This document shows positions 34,451 through 43,393 of a stretch of DNA of 64,000 bases, one piece after another. The notes under the pieces are model-generated. The model was not told the DNA's origin. It did not search any database and saw only the letters and a program-made list of their open reading frames with translations. Source of the stretch: an uncultured Lachnospiraceae bacterium. GTDB taxonomy: Bacteria > Bacillota > Clostridia > Lachnospirales > Lachnospiraceae. Each line of letters starts with the position of its first letter. The stretch's first letter is position 1. Location of the stretch: contig CANSTU010000006.1 in assembly GCA_947650005.1 (NCBI GenBank), positions 1-64,000 on the forward strand, given 5' to 3'. The position numbers were made by a program, and so were the translations under genes.

Positions 34451-35533
34451 TCAATCTATTTTTATTTTTCCGTCAACTATATTGAATATTTTGTTTATTT
34501 CAAAACGATTATTTACAAATTCATCCAAACCCGTGCAGGTGATGATAGTTTGGATATCTCCGATACTTCCAAGAAGGTAATTCTGCCTATTGCTGTCCAG
34601 TTCGGATAATACGTCATCCAACAGAAGAACCGGCGTATCCCCTGTCATTTTCTTCACCAGTTCTATTTCGGATAGCTTTAAGGAAAGAGCTGCCGTCCTC
34701 TGTTGTCCCTGGGATCCGAATTTACGGATATCGATTCCATTCGCCACAAAAGCGAAATCATCCCGATGGGGGCCTGTGGTGGTCTGCTTCATCCGGATAT
34801 CCCGTTCCTGATTTTGAAGAAGCATCTGAGCAAAGCGCTCCTTTTCCACCTCTGGTTCATATACGACCTTCAAATCTTCCTTTCCTCCGGAAAGGCTCTC
34901 ATGGATCCCTTTTATAATCCCGTTTAGCTGGTCTACAAAGGCATAACGTCTTTCTATAATATGGCCTCCAAAAGCCGCCAACTGAGTATCCCAGATATCC
35001 AGCGTACTCTTTAATTCCGGATTAAAAGAAATCTCCTTTAAAAGCTTGTTCCTTTGATTGACGATTTTATTGTAATTATTCAGGTGGTAGAGATACATGG
35101 GATCCAACTGGCATAATTCCATATCCACAAACCGCCTGCGCTCTGTGGGGCCATTTTTAATGATGGAAAGATCCTCCGGTGAAAAAAAGACCACATTCAT
35201 GAGCCCTAGCAGCTGGGACGCCCGCTTCAGCCTGCTTCCATCAATGGCAATTCCCTTGGTCTTACTCTTACGCAGATGCATGTCGATCCGGATTTCGTCG
35301 CCCTTCTTATCCAGAATCGCCCTGATATGGGCCTCTTCCTCCGAAAAATTAACGATATCCCGATCCTTACTTCCCCTATGCGACCTGGTGGTGGCGCAAA
35401 GATAGATCGCTTCCAGAATATTTGTCTTCCCCTGTGCATTATCTCCGTAAAGGATATTCGTCCCCCGGTCAAAATCCATGTCCAGAAGGCCGTAATTACG
35501 GAAATTAGAAAGCTCCAGAGATTTGATTATCAT
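34451..35533 (-). CDS. recF: DNA replication/repair protein RecF
   Basis: The 360-residue SMC-like ATPase has Walker A GDNAQGKTN (about residue 30), the signature KFGSQGQQRTAALSLKL (about 277-293) and Walker B VLLLDDVLSELD (about 305). RecF loads RecA at gapped DNA with RecO and RecR. It overlaps the S4 gene by four bases (ATGA), and AAGGAAGG inside that gene provides the SD. Confidence 0.96.
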   Translation of the reverse strand: MIIKSLELSNFRNYGLLDMDFDRGTNILYGDNAQGKTNILEAIYLCATTRSHRGSKDRDIVNFSEEEAHIRAILDKKGDEIRIDMHLRKSKTKGIAIDGSRLKRASQLLGLMNVVFFSPEDLSIIKNGPTERRRFVDMELCQLDPMYLYHLNNYNKIVNQRNKLLKEISFNPELKSTLDIWDTQLAAFGGHIIERRYAFVDQLNGIIKGIHESLSGGKEDLKVVYEPEVEKERFAQMLLQNQERDIRMKQTTTGPHRDDFAFVANGIDIRKFGSQGQQRTAALSLKLSEIELVKKMTGDTPVLLLDDVLSELDSNRQNYLLGSIGDIQTIITCTGLDEFVNNRFEINKIFNIVDGKIKID

Positions 35534-35754
35534 TTTGAACCTTCCTTTGCCTCTATTTTCAGGATTTGCCCTTCATATTCCACCACATCCCCAGGGAGGA
35601 GCTTCTTCCCTCTCTGGGTTTCCACCTTCCCGTTTACCTTGACCTGGCCCTCTAAAACTGCATATTTGGCATCCACGCCTGATTCCACCAGGCCTGATGC
35701 TTTCAGGGCCTGGCCCAGTTTGATAAATTCATCTCTGATTTGATAGACTTCCAT
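35530..35754 (-). CDS. S4-domain RNA-binding protein (YaaA/RlbA type)
   Basis: The 74-residue protein is a single S4 domain (IKLGQALKASGLVESGVDAKYAV...VKVNGKVETQRGKKLLPGDVV). This small gene is conserved between dnaN and recF in Firmicutes and is thought to bind ribosomal RNA. It overlaps recF by four bases. Confidence 0.93.
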   Translation of the reverse strand: MEVYQIRDEFIKLGQALKASGLVESGVDAKYAVLEGQVKVNGKVETQRGKKLLPGDVVEYEGQILKIEAKEGSK

Positions 35755-35872
35755 ATTCCCTCTTCTTCTGCTGCTTCAGGCAGCTTTCACATCCAAAGTG
35801 TCTTTCGATAGGAGCTTTGTTCCCCGCGACAGTCGTCAAATGGACGTGCGAATATGTATGCTTGACTCTTTT

Positions 35873-36982
35873 TTATGAAACCGTGGTGAAATTCACAGGA
35901 AGGATGAGATAAATATAGTTGTTTTCTTCATCTCTGATGAAACAAGGGGCTTTGGGGTTCACCAGATAGATGCAGATTCTCTCCTCTTCAATGACACGCA
36001 GGGCGTCGATCAGGAATTTCGGGTTAAATCCGATCATCAGATCCTTCCCCACCTTGTCAATATCAATTTCCTCGTCCATGCTTCCCATGGCGGAGTTGAT
36101 CTTCAGCTCCATTGTCCCATCGGTAATATTGATGATGATGGGCTTTTTATCTCCCTCTTTCACCAGAAGGGTAGCCCTGTCAATACAGTCCAGAAGCTCC
36201 TTTTTATTGATCGTGACCCTTGTCTCATAATCGCTGGATAGCATCTGGTCTATTTTAAAATATTCTCCCTCAATCAGCCTGGAAACCACGGTGGTCTGGT
36301 CAAATTCAAAAACGATATGCCTGGCCGTAAAGAAAATCGTCACGTCCTTATCCACATCCCCGCTGAGAATCTTGCTAATTTCATTCAGCGTTTTTCCCGG
36401 AACTACCACCTTCCGATAGGGATAGGAGTTTTTCAGGAGGATTCTGCGTATGGAGATCCGATGTCCGTCCAGGGAAGCCACCCGCATGGTATCCTCATTG
36501 ATCTCAAACAGTTCCCCACTCATCAGTTTGTTGTTGTCGTTATCCGAGATCGAGAAGATGGTCTGCCTGATCACTTCCTTCAAGGTAAACTGGGAAAGGA
36601 GGATGGAATCGTTCCTCTCAATGTCTGGAAGGTAAGAGAAATCGTCTCCAGATTTTCCCACGATATTGAATTTCGCCTTTTCACAGGTGATGGAAGTTCT
36701 GAAATCATCATTCGTGGTAATCGTAATATCATTATCGGGAAGCTTTCTGACGATCTCAAGGAAAATTTTCGCATCCAGGGCAATGATGCCTCTTTCCACA
36801 ATATTTCCCTCTATGACAGTTTCGATCCCCAATTCCATATCGTTCGCCGTGAGCCTGATTTCTCCTGAAGTGGAATCGATCAGGATACATTCCAAGATGG
36901 TCATGGTGGTTTTGCTGGGGACAGCCTTGGAAACAACCTGGAGCCCGGTGAGCAGTGCATTTTTGGAACAGATTAATTTCAT
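35873..36982 (-). CDS. dnaN: DNA polymerase III beta subunit (sliding clamp)
   Basis: The 369-residue protein has the three-fold clamp repeats. Recognisable segments are NMKLICSK-type N-terminus, LTANDMELGIETVIEG, the RRILLKNSYPYRKVVVPGKTLNEISKIL middle domain and the C-terminal NYIYLILPVN that lines the hydrophobic partner-binding pocket. AAGGGAG precedes the ATG. It follows dnaA with a 206-base gap that holds DnaA boxes. Confidence 0.96.
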   Translation of the reverse strand: MKLICSKNALLTGLQVVSKAVPSKTTMTILECILIDSTSGEIRLTANDMELGIETVIEGNIVERGIIALDAKIFLEIVRKLPDNDITITTNDDFRTSITCEKAKFNIVGKSGDDFSYLPDIERNDSILLSQFTLKEVIRQTIFSISDNDNNKLMSGELFEINEDTMRVASLDGHRISIRRILLKNSYPYRKVVVPGKTLNEISKILSGDVDKDVTIFFTARHIVFEFDQTTVVSRLIEGEYFKIDQMLSSDYETRVTINKKELLDCIDRATLLVKEGDKKPIIINITDGTMELKINSAMGSMDEEIDIDKVGKDLMIGFNPKFLIDALRVIEEERICIYLVNPKAPCFIRDEENNYIYLILPVNFTTVS

Positions 36983-37094
36983 AGGTGGTTACTCCCTTCT
37001 TTGTGTTCGCCTGCTTCGCAGCCTTTTTCGGACGCGCGCTGGTAATTAAGAGAAAAATGAATTTAATAATCTTAAGTAATAAGGGATGTAGATA

Positions 37095-37197
37095 TGTGGA
37101 TAACCTTCTTTTACCGAGGCTTTTTCAGGAAAAACGGATGGGACAGCCTGTCGAAAAGTATCGGAAAGGACTGAGGATAAAGAGGAGGTTATACACA
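37095..37197. other. DnaA-box cluster between dnaA and dnaN (second oriC part)
   Basis: Two boxes are visible: TGTGGATAA at 37095-37103 (a perfect TTATCCACA on the minus strand) and TTATACACA at 37189-37197, which overlaps the last codons of dnaA. Together with the larger cluster upstream of dnaA this gives the bipartite oriC usual in Firmicutes. Confidence 0.7.
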
Positions 37198-38556
37198 TAT
37201 TTTTTTCTTTATGGTTTCAATGTTGCTCCTTAGTTCATCGTTGGTCTTTATTTCATCCATAATCTTATTAGATCCGTGGATAATTGTGGTATGATCCTTC
37301 TTACCAAGGAGCTTTGCTATGTTGATAAAGGATGTTTCAGTCAGATCGCGGCAGAGATACATAACGATATGACGGGGAAGGACGAATTCAGAATTCCTTT
37401 TTTTGGAGGTAATATCTTCCGGGGCGATGTTATAATGGTCAGCCACTGTGTTAATAATGAGCTGCGGAGTGATCACGTCGGGTTTATCCGGATTAATAAT
37501 GTCCTTTAAAGCATCCTCTGCCAACTCCATAGTAATTTCTGGATGATTGTCAATCCGTGATTTGGCTATGACACGGTTAAAGGCGCCTTCCAATTCTCTG
37601 ATGTTGGATTTTATGTTAGTCGCTATGTACTGGAAGATGGAATCGTCAATTTTCTTATCATAATTTTCCGCATTTCTACGAAGGATAGCCATTCTTGTTT
37701 CATAGTCAGGCGGCTGGATATCCGCAATCAATCCCCATTCAAACCTGGAACGGAAGCGCTCGTCCAGCGTCTCCATTTCCTTGGGTGGTTTGTCCGAGGA
37801 AAGTACAATCTGTTTTCCTGCGGAGTGGAGCACGTTGAAGGTATGGAAAAATTCCTCCTGTGTACTCTCTTTTCCTATTATAAATTGGATGTCGTCAATC
37901 ATCAACACATCCACGGTACGATATTTGTCACGCAGTTTGGTCATGGCAGCCGCATTACCGCTCCGGATGGATTCGATCACTTCGTTGGTAAATGATTCCG
38001 AAGTGACATAGAGGACTTTCATCTCCGGACTTTTTTCCAGAGCAAAATGGCCGATGGAATGCATCAGGTGAGTTTTCCCCAGTCCCGCTCCCCCGTAGAT
38101 ATAGAGAGGATTGTAAGCCTGTCCAGGGGATTCCGCCACAGCTAAGCAAGCGGAATGGGCGAATTTATTGTTGCTTCCCACCACGAAGGTTTCAAAATTA
38201 TATTTAGGATTCAGGTTTGCGCTTTCATATTTGAGATTAAAAATGGTATTGGCAGGGGTCTTCATGTTCCCTGGGGAAGGATCACCCTTATCAATATCCT
38301 TTTCTAATATGAAAGAAATATCATAATAGCTGTCAAACATTTCTGAAATGGTGACACGAAAAAAATCTTTATATTTAGAAGAAATATAATTCAGCGCATG
38401 GGATTGATTGGAAGGAATCAGGATGGTTACCATGTGATCCTGCACATCATAGAATTCCAGGGGTTCTACCCATGTATGGAAAGAAACATCGGAAAGGTCA
38501 TATTCCATTCGTATGGTTTCTTTGACCTCATTCCATTTTTCTTCAAGAAGCTGCAT
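37189..38556 (-). CDS. dnaA: Chromosomal replication initiator DnaA
   Basis: The 455-residue protein has all four DnaA domains. These are the N-terminal interaction domain (about 1-85) and a short linker. The AAA+ domain has GGAGLGKTHLMHS (Walker A) and VLMIDDIQF (Walker B). The C-terminal DNA-binding domain has the signature GKKDHTTIIHGSNKI. AGAGGGGAG six bases upstream fixes the start at 38556; an in-frame ATG at 38577 lies upstream of that SD. The promoter is at 38640-38668, next to the oriC boxes, so autoregulation by DnaA is expected. Confidence 0.97.
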   Translation of the reverse strand: MQLLEEKWNEVKETIRMEYDLSDVSFHTWVEPLEFYDVQDHMVTILIPSNQSHALNYISSKYKDFFRVTISEMFDSYYDISFILEKDIDKGDPSPGNMKTPANTIFNLKYESANLNPKYNFETFVVGSNNKFAHSACLAVAESPGQAYNPLYIYGGAGLGKTHLMHSIGHFALEKSPEMKVLYVTSESFTNEVIESIRSGNAAAMTKLRDKYRTVDVLMIDDIQFIIGKESTQEEFFHTFNVLHSAGKQIVLSSDKPPKEMETLDERFRSRFEWGLIADIQPPDYETRMAILRRNAENYDKKIDDSIFQYIATNIKSNIRELEGAFNRVIAKSRIDNHPEITMELAEDALKDIINPDKPDVITPQLIINTVADHYNIAPEDITSKKRNSEFVLPRHIVMYLCRDLTETSFINIAKLLGKKDHTTIIHGSNKIMDEIKTNDELRSNIETIKKKICV

Positions 38557-38639
38557 ACTTGGCTCCCCTCTGCGCATTTTGGCGCGATTGTAGCTTAACA
38601 GAAACTTTGCGTTGATCCGTCGATACGTTGCGTATGTCT

Positions 38640-38668
38640 ATCTTACTCTAAAAAAACTGAAATTTCAA
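38640..38668 (-). promoter_or_regulatory. dnaA promoter
   Basis: On the minus strand TTGAAA (38668-38663), 17 bases, TAAGAT (38645-38640), 84 bases upstream of the ATG. The first DnaA box (38690) lies only 22 bases further upstream. Confidence 0.65.
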
Positions 38669-38689
38669 ATGGTAATTCGCAACATCAGG

Positions 38690-38883
38690 ATATCCACAAA
38701 TTATCCATAATCCTGTGGAAAACTAAAACCGTACAAAGAGGATATGGATAGAATGTGGATAAGTGGAAAAAAGGTATCAACAGAGTAAAATCCCTTAAAT
38801 ATTGGGGTTTATGTTTCTTCTTAAGTTCAAATGGAGGATAAAAAAGCAATGTTATCCACAAGTTATGCACATTTTGTGGATAA
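38690..38883. other. oriC: oriC: main DnaA-box cluster
   Basis: Perfect TTATCCACA boxes occur at 38852-38860 (+), 38754-38762 (-) and 38875-38883 (-). TTATGCACA is at 38863-38871 (+) and TTTTCCACA at 38714-38722 (-). One-mismatch boxes are at 38690-38698 and 38701-38709. The region is bounded by the diverging dnaA and rpmH operons. T-rich DNA at 38990-39030 is a candidate unwinding element. This is the place where strand polarity of the window switches. Confidence 0.92.
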
Positions 38884-39050
38884 CGCTGTTTGCAGTGGAA
38901 AAGTAATTTCAGGCTTTGTGTATGAAATTTAGAGGTCAAGATATGGTGTTCGTAAGGAAAAGGAGAGGACAAGATGTTGTATTAGTGAAAACAACGATTT
39001 TTTCAGGGTTTTTTTATCGCTTTTTTACCGGTAAAATTGAGTTGTTTTGC

Positions 39051-39079
39051 TTGACTTGCCGGATTTCTTCCTATATAAT
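39051..39079 (+). promoter_or_regulatory. rpmH-rnpA operon promoter
   Basis: TTGACT (39051-39056), 17 bases, TATAAT (39074-39079), the strongest promoter match in the window. Confidence 0.85.
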
Positions 39080-39137
39080 TTGTAATGATATTTTCTGACA
39101 CTACATCAGAATCCGTTATGAAGGAGGTGCATCGATA

Positions 39138-39272
39138 ATGAAAATGACATTTCAGCCTAAGAATAGGCAGAGAAATAAAGTCCATGGTTTCAGAGCCAGA
39201 ATGAGCTCCAAGGGAGGAAGAAAGGTTCTGGCAGCGAGAAGGGCAAAAGGAAGAAAGAGATTATCCGCATAG
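39138..39272 (+). CDS. rpmH: Ribosomal protein bL34
   Basis: The 44-residue basic protein reads [14 protein letters not shown], then [25 protein letters not shown], the complete bL34 pattern. AAGGAGG precedes the ATG. It is the first gene of the rpmH-rnpA-yidD-yidC-jag-mnmE operon. Confidence 0.97.
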   Translation: MKMTFQPKNRQRNKVHGFRARMSSKGGRKVLAARRAKGRKRLSA

Positions 39273-39312
39273 GCCGCAATATTGTGGCCTTTTTCTCTTT
39301 TTTAGGTATTAT

Positions 39313-39660
39313 ATGATTTTTTCAGAAAGTTTAAAGAAAAACGAAGATTTCCGGACTGTTTACCGCTGCGGCAGATCCTATGCCAATCGTTTATTGGTTA
39401 TGTATGTGTTGGAAAATGAAAGCGATAGAAACAGGCTGGGAATTTCCGTGAGCAAAAAAGTTGGAAACAGCGTTGTGAGGCATCGCATCACAAGGCTGGT
39501 GCGCGAAGGCTACCGGCTGCATGAAAAGGAATTCAATAGTGGTTTGGATATCGTGGCCGTGGCCAGAGCGGGTGCCGCTTCGGCTTCCTACAGGGAAGTG
39601 GAGAGCGCGCTTTTGCATCTTTGTAAGCTCCATAAAATAAGGAGCGGAATCGAATCTTAA
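39313..39660 (+). CDS. rnpA: Ribonuclease P protein component
   Basis: The 115-residue protein shows the RnpA core: [22 protein letters not shown] (the RNR-type motif) and [10 protein letters not shown]. It binds the RNase P RNA to mature tRNA 5' ends. The SD is weak (TTTAGG), as often in this operon. The gene lies 40 bases after rpmH. Confidence 0.95.
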   Translation: MIFSESLKKNEDFRTVYRCGRSYANRLLVMYVLENESDRNRLGISVSKKVGNSVVRHRITRLVREGYRLHEKEFNSGLDIVAVARAGAASASYREVESALLHLCKLHKIRSGIES

Positions 39661-39677
39661 TCAAAGAAGAGTTTTCC

Positions 39678-39887
39678 ATGAAAAATATTTTCATTGCATT
39701 GATCAAGGGATACAGAAAATATATATCACCCATGAAAAGCACAAAATGCCCTTATACTCCCACCTGCAGCGAATATGGCCTGGAAGCGGTGGAGAAGTAC
39801 GGGGCGGTCAAGGGTGGGTTCCTTGCGTTGTGGAGGATCCTGCGGTGTAACCCGTTTTCCAGGGGAGGATATGATCCGGTGCCTTAA
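39678..39887 (+). CDS. yidD: Membrane protein insertion efficiency factor YidD
   Basis: The 69-residue protein shows the conserved [28 protein letters not shown] and [17 protein letters not shown] blocks. It is predicted to assist YidC-dependent membrane insertion. The gene is 17 bases after rnpA. Confidence 0.95.
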   Translation: MKNIFIALIKGYRKYISPMKSTKCPYTPTCSEYGLEAVEKYGAVKGGFLALWRILRCNPFSRGGYDPVP

Positions 39888-39913
39888 GCGCCGGCTGAAG
39901 GAGGATTTTAATT

Positions 39914-41230
39914 TTGTCGGGAATTATGTTGACCAAAAGCGCCACACCTATTATCGGCTGGGTGGCCACCCTTCTCGGTTTGATCATGGAAGGGATCTTT
40001 AATCTGCTGAATATGATCGGGATTCCCAATATCGGTTTTGCCATCATTATATTCACGATCGTTGTCTATATGCTGATGCTTCCTCTGACCATCAAGCAGC
40101 AGAAGTTTTCCAAATTGAGTAATAAGATGAATCCGGAACTTCAGGCTATACAGAAGAAGTACAATGGGAAAAAAGATAACGATTCTATGATGGCCATGCA
40201 GAATGAGACCCAGGCCGTATACGCGAAGTATGGCGTTTCTCCCATGGGAAGCTGCGTGCAGATGTTGATTCAGCTGCCCATTATCTATGCCCTGTATAAG
40301 GTAATCTATGCGATTCCAGCATATATCGGGCAGGTGAAGGGCGCGTTCTTTCCCCTGGTGGACAAGCTGATCGCGGAGACGGGAAGCGCTGAATTTATCC
40401 AGGGATTCCGGAATGCGGCTATGTATGCCAAACAGTTTACCAATGAACTGTTTATGGCCGGAGATAAGGCTTATTTACAGAATACTTATATCGATGTGTT
40501 AAATAAGGCATCCACTCCTGAATGGGAGAGCCTGGCTGAGAAATTTCCGTCCCTTGCGGCGGATATTGCCGCAACAACCGAGAAACTTGCGGAATACAAC
40601 AATTTTCTTGGAATGAATATCGGGGATTCCCCCTCTTATTTCCTTTCCAATGCAATGGCTGACAAGAATGTATTGATGATCATTGGAGCTCTTTCCATTC
40701 CGGTACTGGCTGCGGTGACGCAGTGGTTGAATGTGAAGCTGATGCCTCAGGCGGAATCGACCAATGACCAGCAGAACAGTATGATGCAGTCCATGAAGAT
40801 GATGAATACCGTGATGCCTTTGATGTCCGCTGTATTCTGTTTTTCCCTTCCAGCAGGTGTCGGCCTCTACTGGGTGGCCAGTGCGGTTGTGAGAAGTATC
40901 CAACAGGTGGCTGTGAATAAGCACATCGATAAGATGGATTTTGACGAGCTCATCGAGAGGAATAAGGATAAAGCGAAAGAAAAGCAGGAAAAGCGGATCA
41001 AACAGATGGAAAAGGCCGGAATAGACCCGAAGACCATCAGTCAATATGCTGCAATGAATACCAGGAAGGTAGGCAGCTTATCTTCTTCTTCCAAATCTTC
41101 CATGACACAAGAAGAGAAGGATGCGGCCATGAAGAAGGCCACGGAAATGTACGCAAGTAAGACGCCTAAGCCTGGAAGCATTACGGCAAAGGCGAATATG
41201 GTGAAATATTATAACGAGAATAAAAAATAA
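39914..41230 (+). CDS. yidC: Membrane insertase YidC/OxaA
   Basis: The 438-residue protein has the YidC core: FAIIIFTIVVYMLMLPLTIKQQ, MGSCVQMLIQLPIIYALYKVIY, then two closing segments (about 270-340), and a basic C-terminal tail with coiled-coil (KDKAKEKQEKRIKQMEKAG). It lacks the lipoprotein cysteine of many Gram-positive YidC proteins. AAGGAGG nine bases upstream favours a TTG start at 39914; the ATG at 39926 lies too far from any SD. Confidence 0.95.
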   Translation: MSGIMLTKSATPIIGWVATLLGLIMEGIFNLLNMIGIPNIGFAIIIFTIVVYMLMLPLTIKQQKFSKLSNKMNPELQAIQKKYNGKKDNDSMMAMQNETQAVYAKYGVSPMGSCVQMLIQLPIIYALYKVIYAIPAYIGQVKGAFFPLVDKLIAETGSAEFIQGFRNAAMYAKQFTNELFMAGDKAYLQNTYIDVLNKASTPEWESLAEKFPSLAADIAATTEKLAEYNNFLGMNIGDSPSYFLSNAMADKNVLMIIGALSIPVLAAVTQWLNVKLMPQAESTNDQQNSMMQSMKMMNTVMPLMSAVFCFSLPAGVGLYWVASAVVRSIQQVAVNKHIDKMDFDELIERNKDKAKEKQEKRIKQMEKAGIDPKTISQYAAMNTRKVGSLSSSSKSSMTQEEKDAAMKKATEMYASKTPKPGSITAKANMVKYYNENKK

Positions 41231-41249
41231 GGGAGAAAAGAAGTTGGGG

Positions 41250-41283
41250 ATTTGAGCGCCCGCTAAAGCGGGAAGATGGGAGT
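41250..41283 (+). repeat. Leader-repeat hairpin inserted between yidC and jag
   Basis: GATTTGAG, a CCCGC-TAAA-GCGGG hairpin (41259-41272), then AAGATGGGAG five bases before the jag ATG. It is the short form: the upstream GGTTGAAAG stem is absent. It supplies the jag ribosome binding site inside an otherwise conserved operon. Confidence 0.8.
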
Positions 41284-41287
41284 GAAT

Positions 41288-41911
41288 ATGGAATTCGTTG
41301 AATTTTCTGCCAAAACAGTGGATGATGCCATCACAGCGGCATGTCAGAAATTTCTTGTACCCAGCAATAAGTTAGAATACGAAGTGATCGATGAGGGTTC
41401 CACAGGATTTTTAGGATTCAATGCGAAGCCGGCCAGAATCAAGGCCAAGGTCAAGGGCAGTGTGGAAGATACGGCTAAGGAATTTCTGGAAGATGTGTTT
41501 GCTGCCATGAAGATGACGGTGGTAACGGATGTAAAATTCGATGAAACGGAAGGTTTTCTGGATATCGACCTGAGTGGGGATGATATGGGCGTGCTGATCG
41601 GTAAGCGGGGGCAGACCCTGGATTCTCTGCAGTATCTGGTTTCACTGGTGGTGAATAAGGAAGCGGAAGAATATGTCCGCGTCAAGGTGGATACGGAGAA
41701 CTATAGAAAGAGAAGAAAAGAAACGCTGGAAAATCTGGCAAAGAATATTGCCTATAAGGTGAAGAGGACCAAACGCAGCGTTTCTTTGGAGCCTATGAAT
41801 CCCTATGAAAGAAGGATTATTCATTCGGCCCTTCAGAATGATAAGTATGTGACGACCCATAGTGAAGGAGATGAACCTTATCGCCATGTGGTAGTTACAT
41901 TGAAGAAGTAA
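41288..41911 (+). CDS. jag: RNA-binding protein Jag (SpoIIIJ-associated, KhpB)
   Basis: The 207-residue protein has the Jag N-terminal domain (MEFVEFSAKTVDDAI...), a KH domain with GVLIGKRGQTLDSLQYLVSL, and an R3H domain near the C-terminus (EPMNPYERRIIHSALQ). It binds RNA with KhpA in Firmicutes. The ATG at 41288 is preceded by GGGAG of a leader repeat; the ATG at 41276 lies in the repeat itself. Confidence 0.94.
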   Translation: MEFVEFSAKTVDDAITAACQKFLVPSNKLEYEVIDEGSTGFLGFNAKPARIKAKVKGSVEDTAKEFLEDVFAAMKMTVVTDVKFDETEGFLDIDLSGDDMGVLIGKRGQTLDSLQYLVSLVVNKEAEEYVRVKVDTENYRKRRKETLENLAKNIAYKVKRTKRSVSLEPMNPYERRIIHSALQNDKYVTTHSEGDEPYRHVVVTLKK

Positions 41912-41999
41912 AAGGGAATCAATAATAGCAGATACGATATCATATTTGCTGATTAGCAAACAGGAATCTCCGGTTTATGATGTTTGGAGGATTGGATTG

Positions 42000-43385
42000 A
42001 TGAAACAGACTGAAACAATAGCCGCGATTGCGACGGGATTGTCTGATTCAGGGATTGGAATGATCCGCATTAGCGGGGATGATGCGATTGCAGTAGGAAA
42101 CAGAGTTTTCAGGTCTAAGAATGGCTGCCATAATCTGTATGATTATGGCAGCCATACCATTCATTATGGGTATGTGGTGGATGGAGAGAAAACGCTGGAT
42201 GAAGTGATGATTTCCGTAATGAAAGCTCCTAACAGTTATACGAGGGAGGATACGGTGGAAATCAACTGCCATGGCGGAATCTTGATTACCATGAAGATTT
42301 TAGAAACGGTACTGAAATCTGGGGCCAGGCCTGCAGAACCAGGTGAATTTACCAAGAGAGCTTTTCTGAACGGAAGGATTGATCTCACAGAAGCGGAAGC
42401 TGTAATGGATTTGATCCAATCGCGGAATGAATATGCCCTGAAGGCTTCCATGAACCAGTTGAAAGGTTCTGTTTCCAATCCCATTCGCCGTATACGGGAA
42501 GAGATCCTTCATGAAATCGCGTTTATTGAATCGGCTTTGGATGATCCAGAACATATCAGTACGGACGGATATCCTGAGGGACTTGTTCTTAAGGTGGAAG
42601 ACTGGACGAAGAAATGTGACGGACTCATTGCCACGGCGGACAATGGAATCCTCTTAAAGGAGGGGATCCGTACGGTGATCCTTGGGAAACCAAACGTGGG
42701 GAAATCTTCCCTGCTCAATCTTTTAGTGGGAGAGGAGAAAGCGATCGTTACGGAGATTCCAGGTACCACCCGGGATATTCTGGAAGAATATATTCGGTTG
42801 GATGGAATCAGCCTTCATGTGATCGATACAGCGGGAATTCGTTTCACCCAGGATGTGGTGGAGAAAATAGGGGTAGATCGGGCCGTACAGATGGCGGACC
42901 AGGCGGATCTGATCCTTTATGTGGCAGATTCCTCCGTCCCTCTGGATGAGGATGATGAACGTGTTTTTTCCCTTTTCGGTGAAAAAAAGGGGATTGTCTT
43001 ATTAAATAAGTCGGATCTGGAAAGCGTGGTAACGGAAGAAATGCTGCGGAAGCGGATCCCTTCTTCTTTCCCGGTAATCCATACCTCCATGAAAGAGGAA
43101 AGAGGGATGGAAGAACTGAGTGCGCGGGTACGCGATTTGTTCTATTCCGGGCAAATTGAAATCAATGAGGAAACGGTCATTACAAATATTAGGCATAAAC
43201 AGGCATTGGTTGAGGCCCGAGATAGCCTTTACTTGGTAAAGCGAAGCTTAGAACAAGAGCTTCCGGAGGATTTTTATTCCATTGATCTGATGAACGCCTA
43301 TGCAGCTCTGGGAAGTATTCTAGGGGAAGAGGTGGGAGAGGATCTTATCGATGAAATATTCAGTAAATTCTGTATGGGAAAGTAG
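42000..43385 (+). CDS. mnmE: tRNA modification GTPase MnmE
   Basis: The 461-residue protein has the N-terminal formyl-THF-binding domain (TIAAIATGLSDSGIGMIRISG), the GTPase domain with GKPNVGKSSLLN, IPGTTRD and DTAGIR, and the C-terminal CMGK (family CIGK) catalytic tail. With MnmG it installs the (c)mnm5 group at U34 of some tRNAs. GGAGG is nine bases before the ATG at 42000. Confidence 0.96.
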   Translation: MKQTETIAAIATGLSDSGIGMIRISGDDAIAVGNRVFRSKNGCHNLYDYGSHTIHYGYVVDGEKTLDEVMISVMKAPNSYTREDTVEINCHGGILITMKILETVLKSGARPAEPGEFTKRAFLNGRIDLTEAEAVMDLIQSRNEYALKASMNQLKGSVSNPIRRIREEILHEIAFIESALDDPEHISTDGYPEGLVLKVEDWTKKCDGLIATADNGILLKEGIRTVILGKPNVGKSSLLNLLVGEEKAIVTEIPGTTRDILEEYIRLDGISLHVIDTAGIRFTQDVVEKIGVDRAVQMADQADLILYVADSSVPLDEDDERVFSLFGEKKGIVLLNKSDLESVVTEEMLRKRIPSSFPVIHTSMKEERGMEELSARVRDLFYSGQIEINEETVITNIRHKQALVEARDSLYLVKRSLEQELPEDFYSIDLMNAYAALGSILGEEVGEDLIDEIFSKFCMGK

Positions 43386-43393
43386 AAAATACC

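Noticed and set aside
37137-37150. GATGGGA near the dnaN-side DnaA boxes as another leader repeat
   Set aside because: There is no hairpin before it and no gene start after it.
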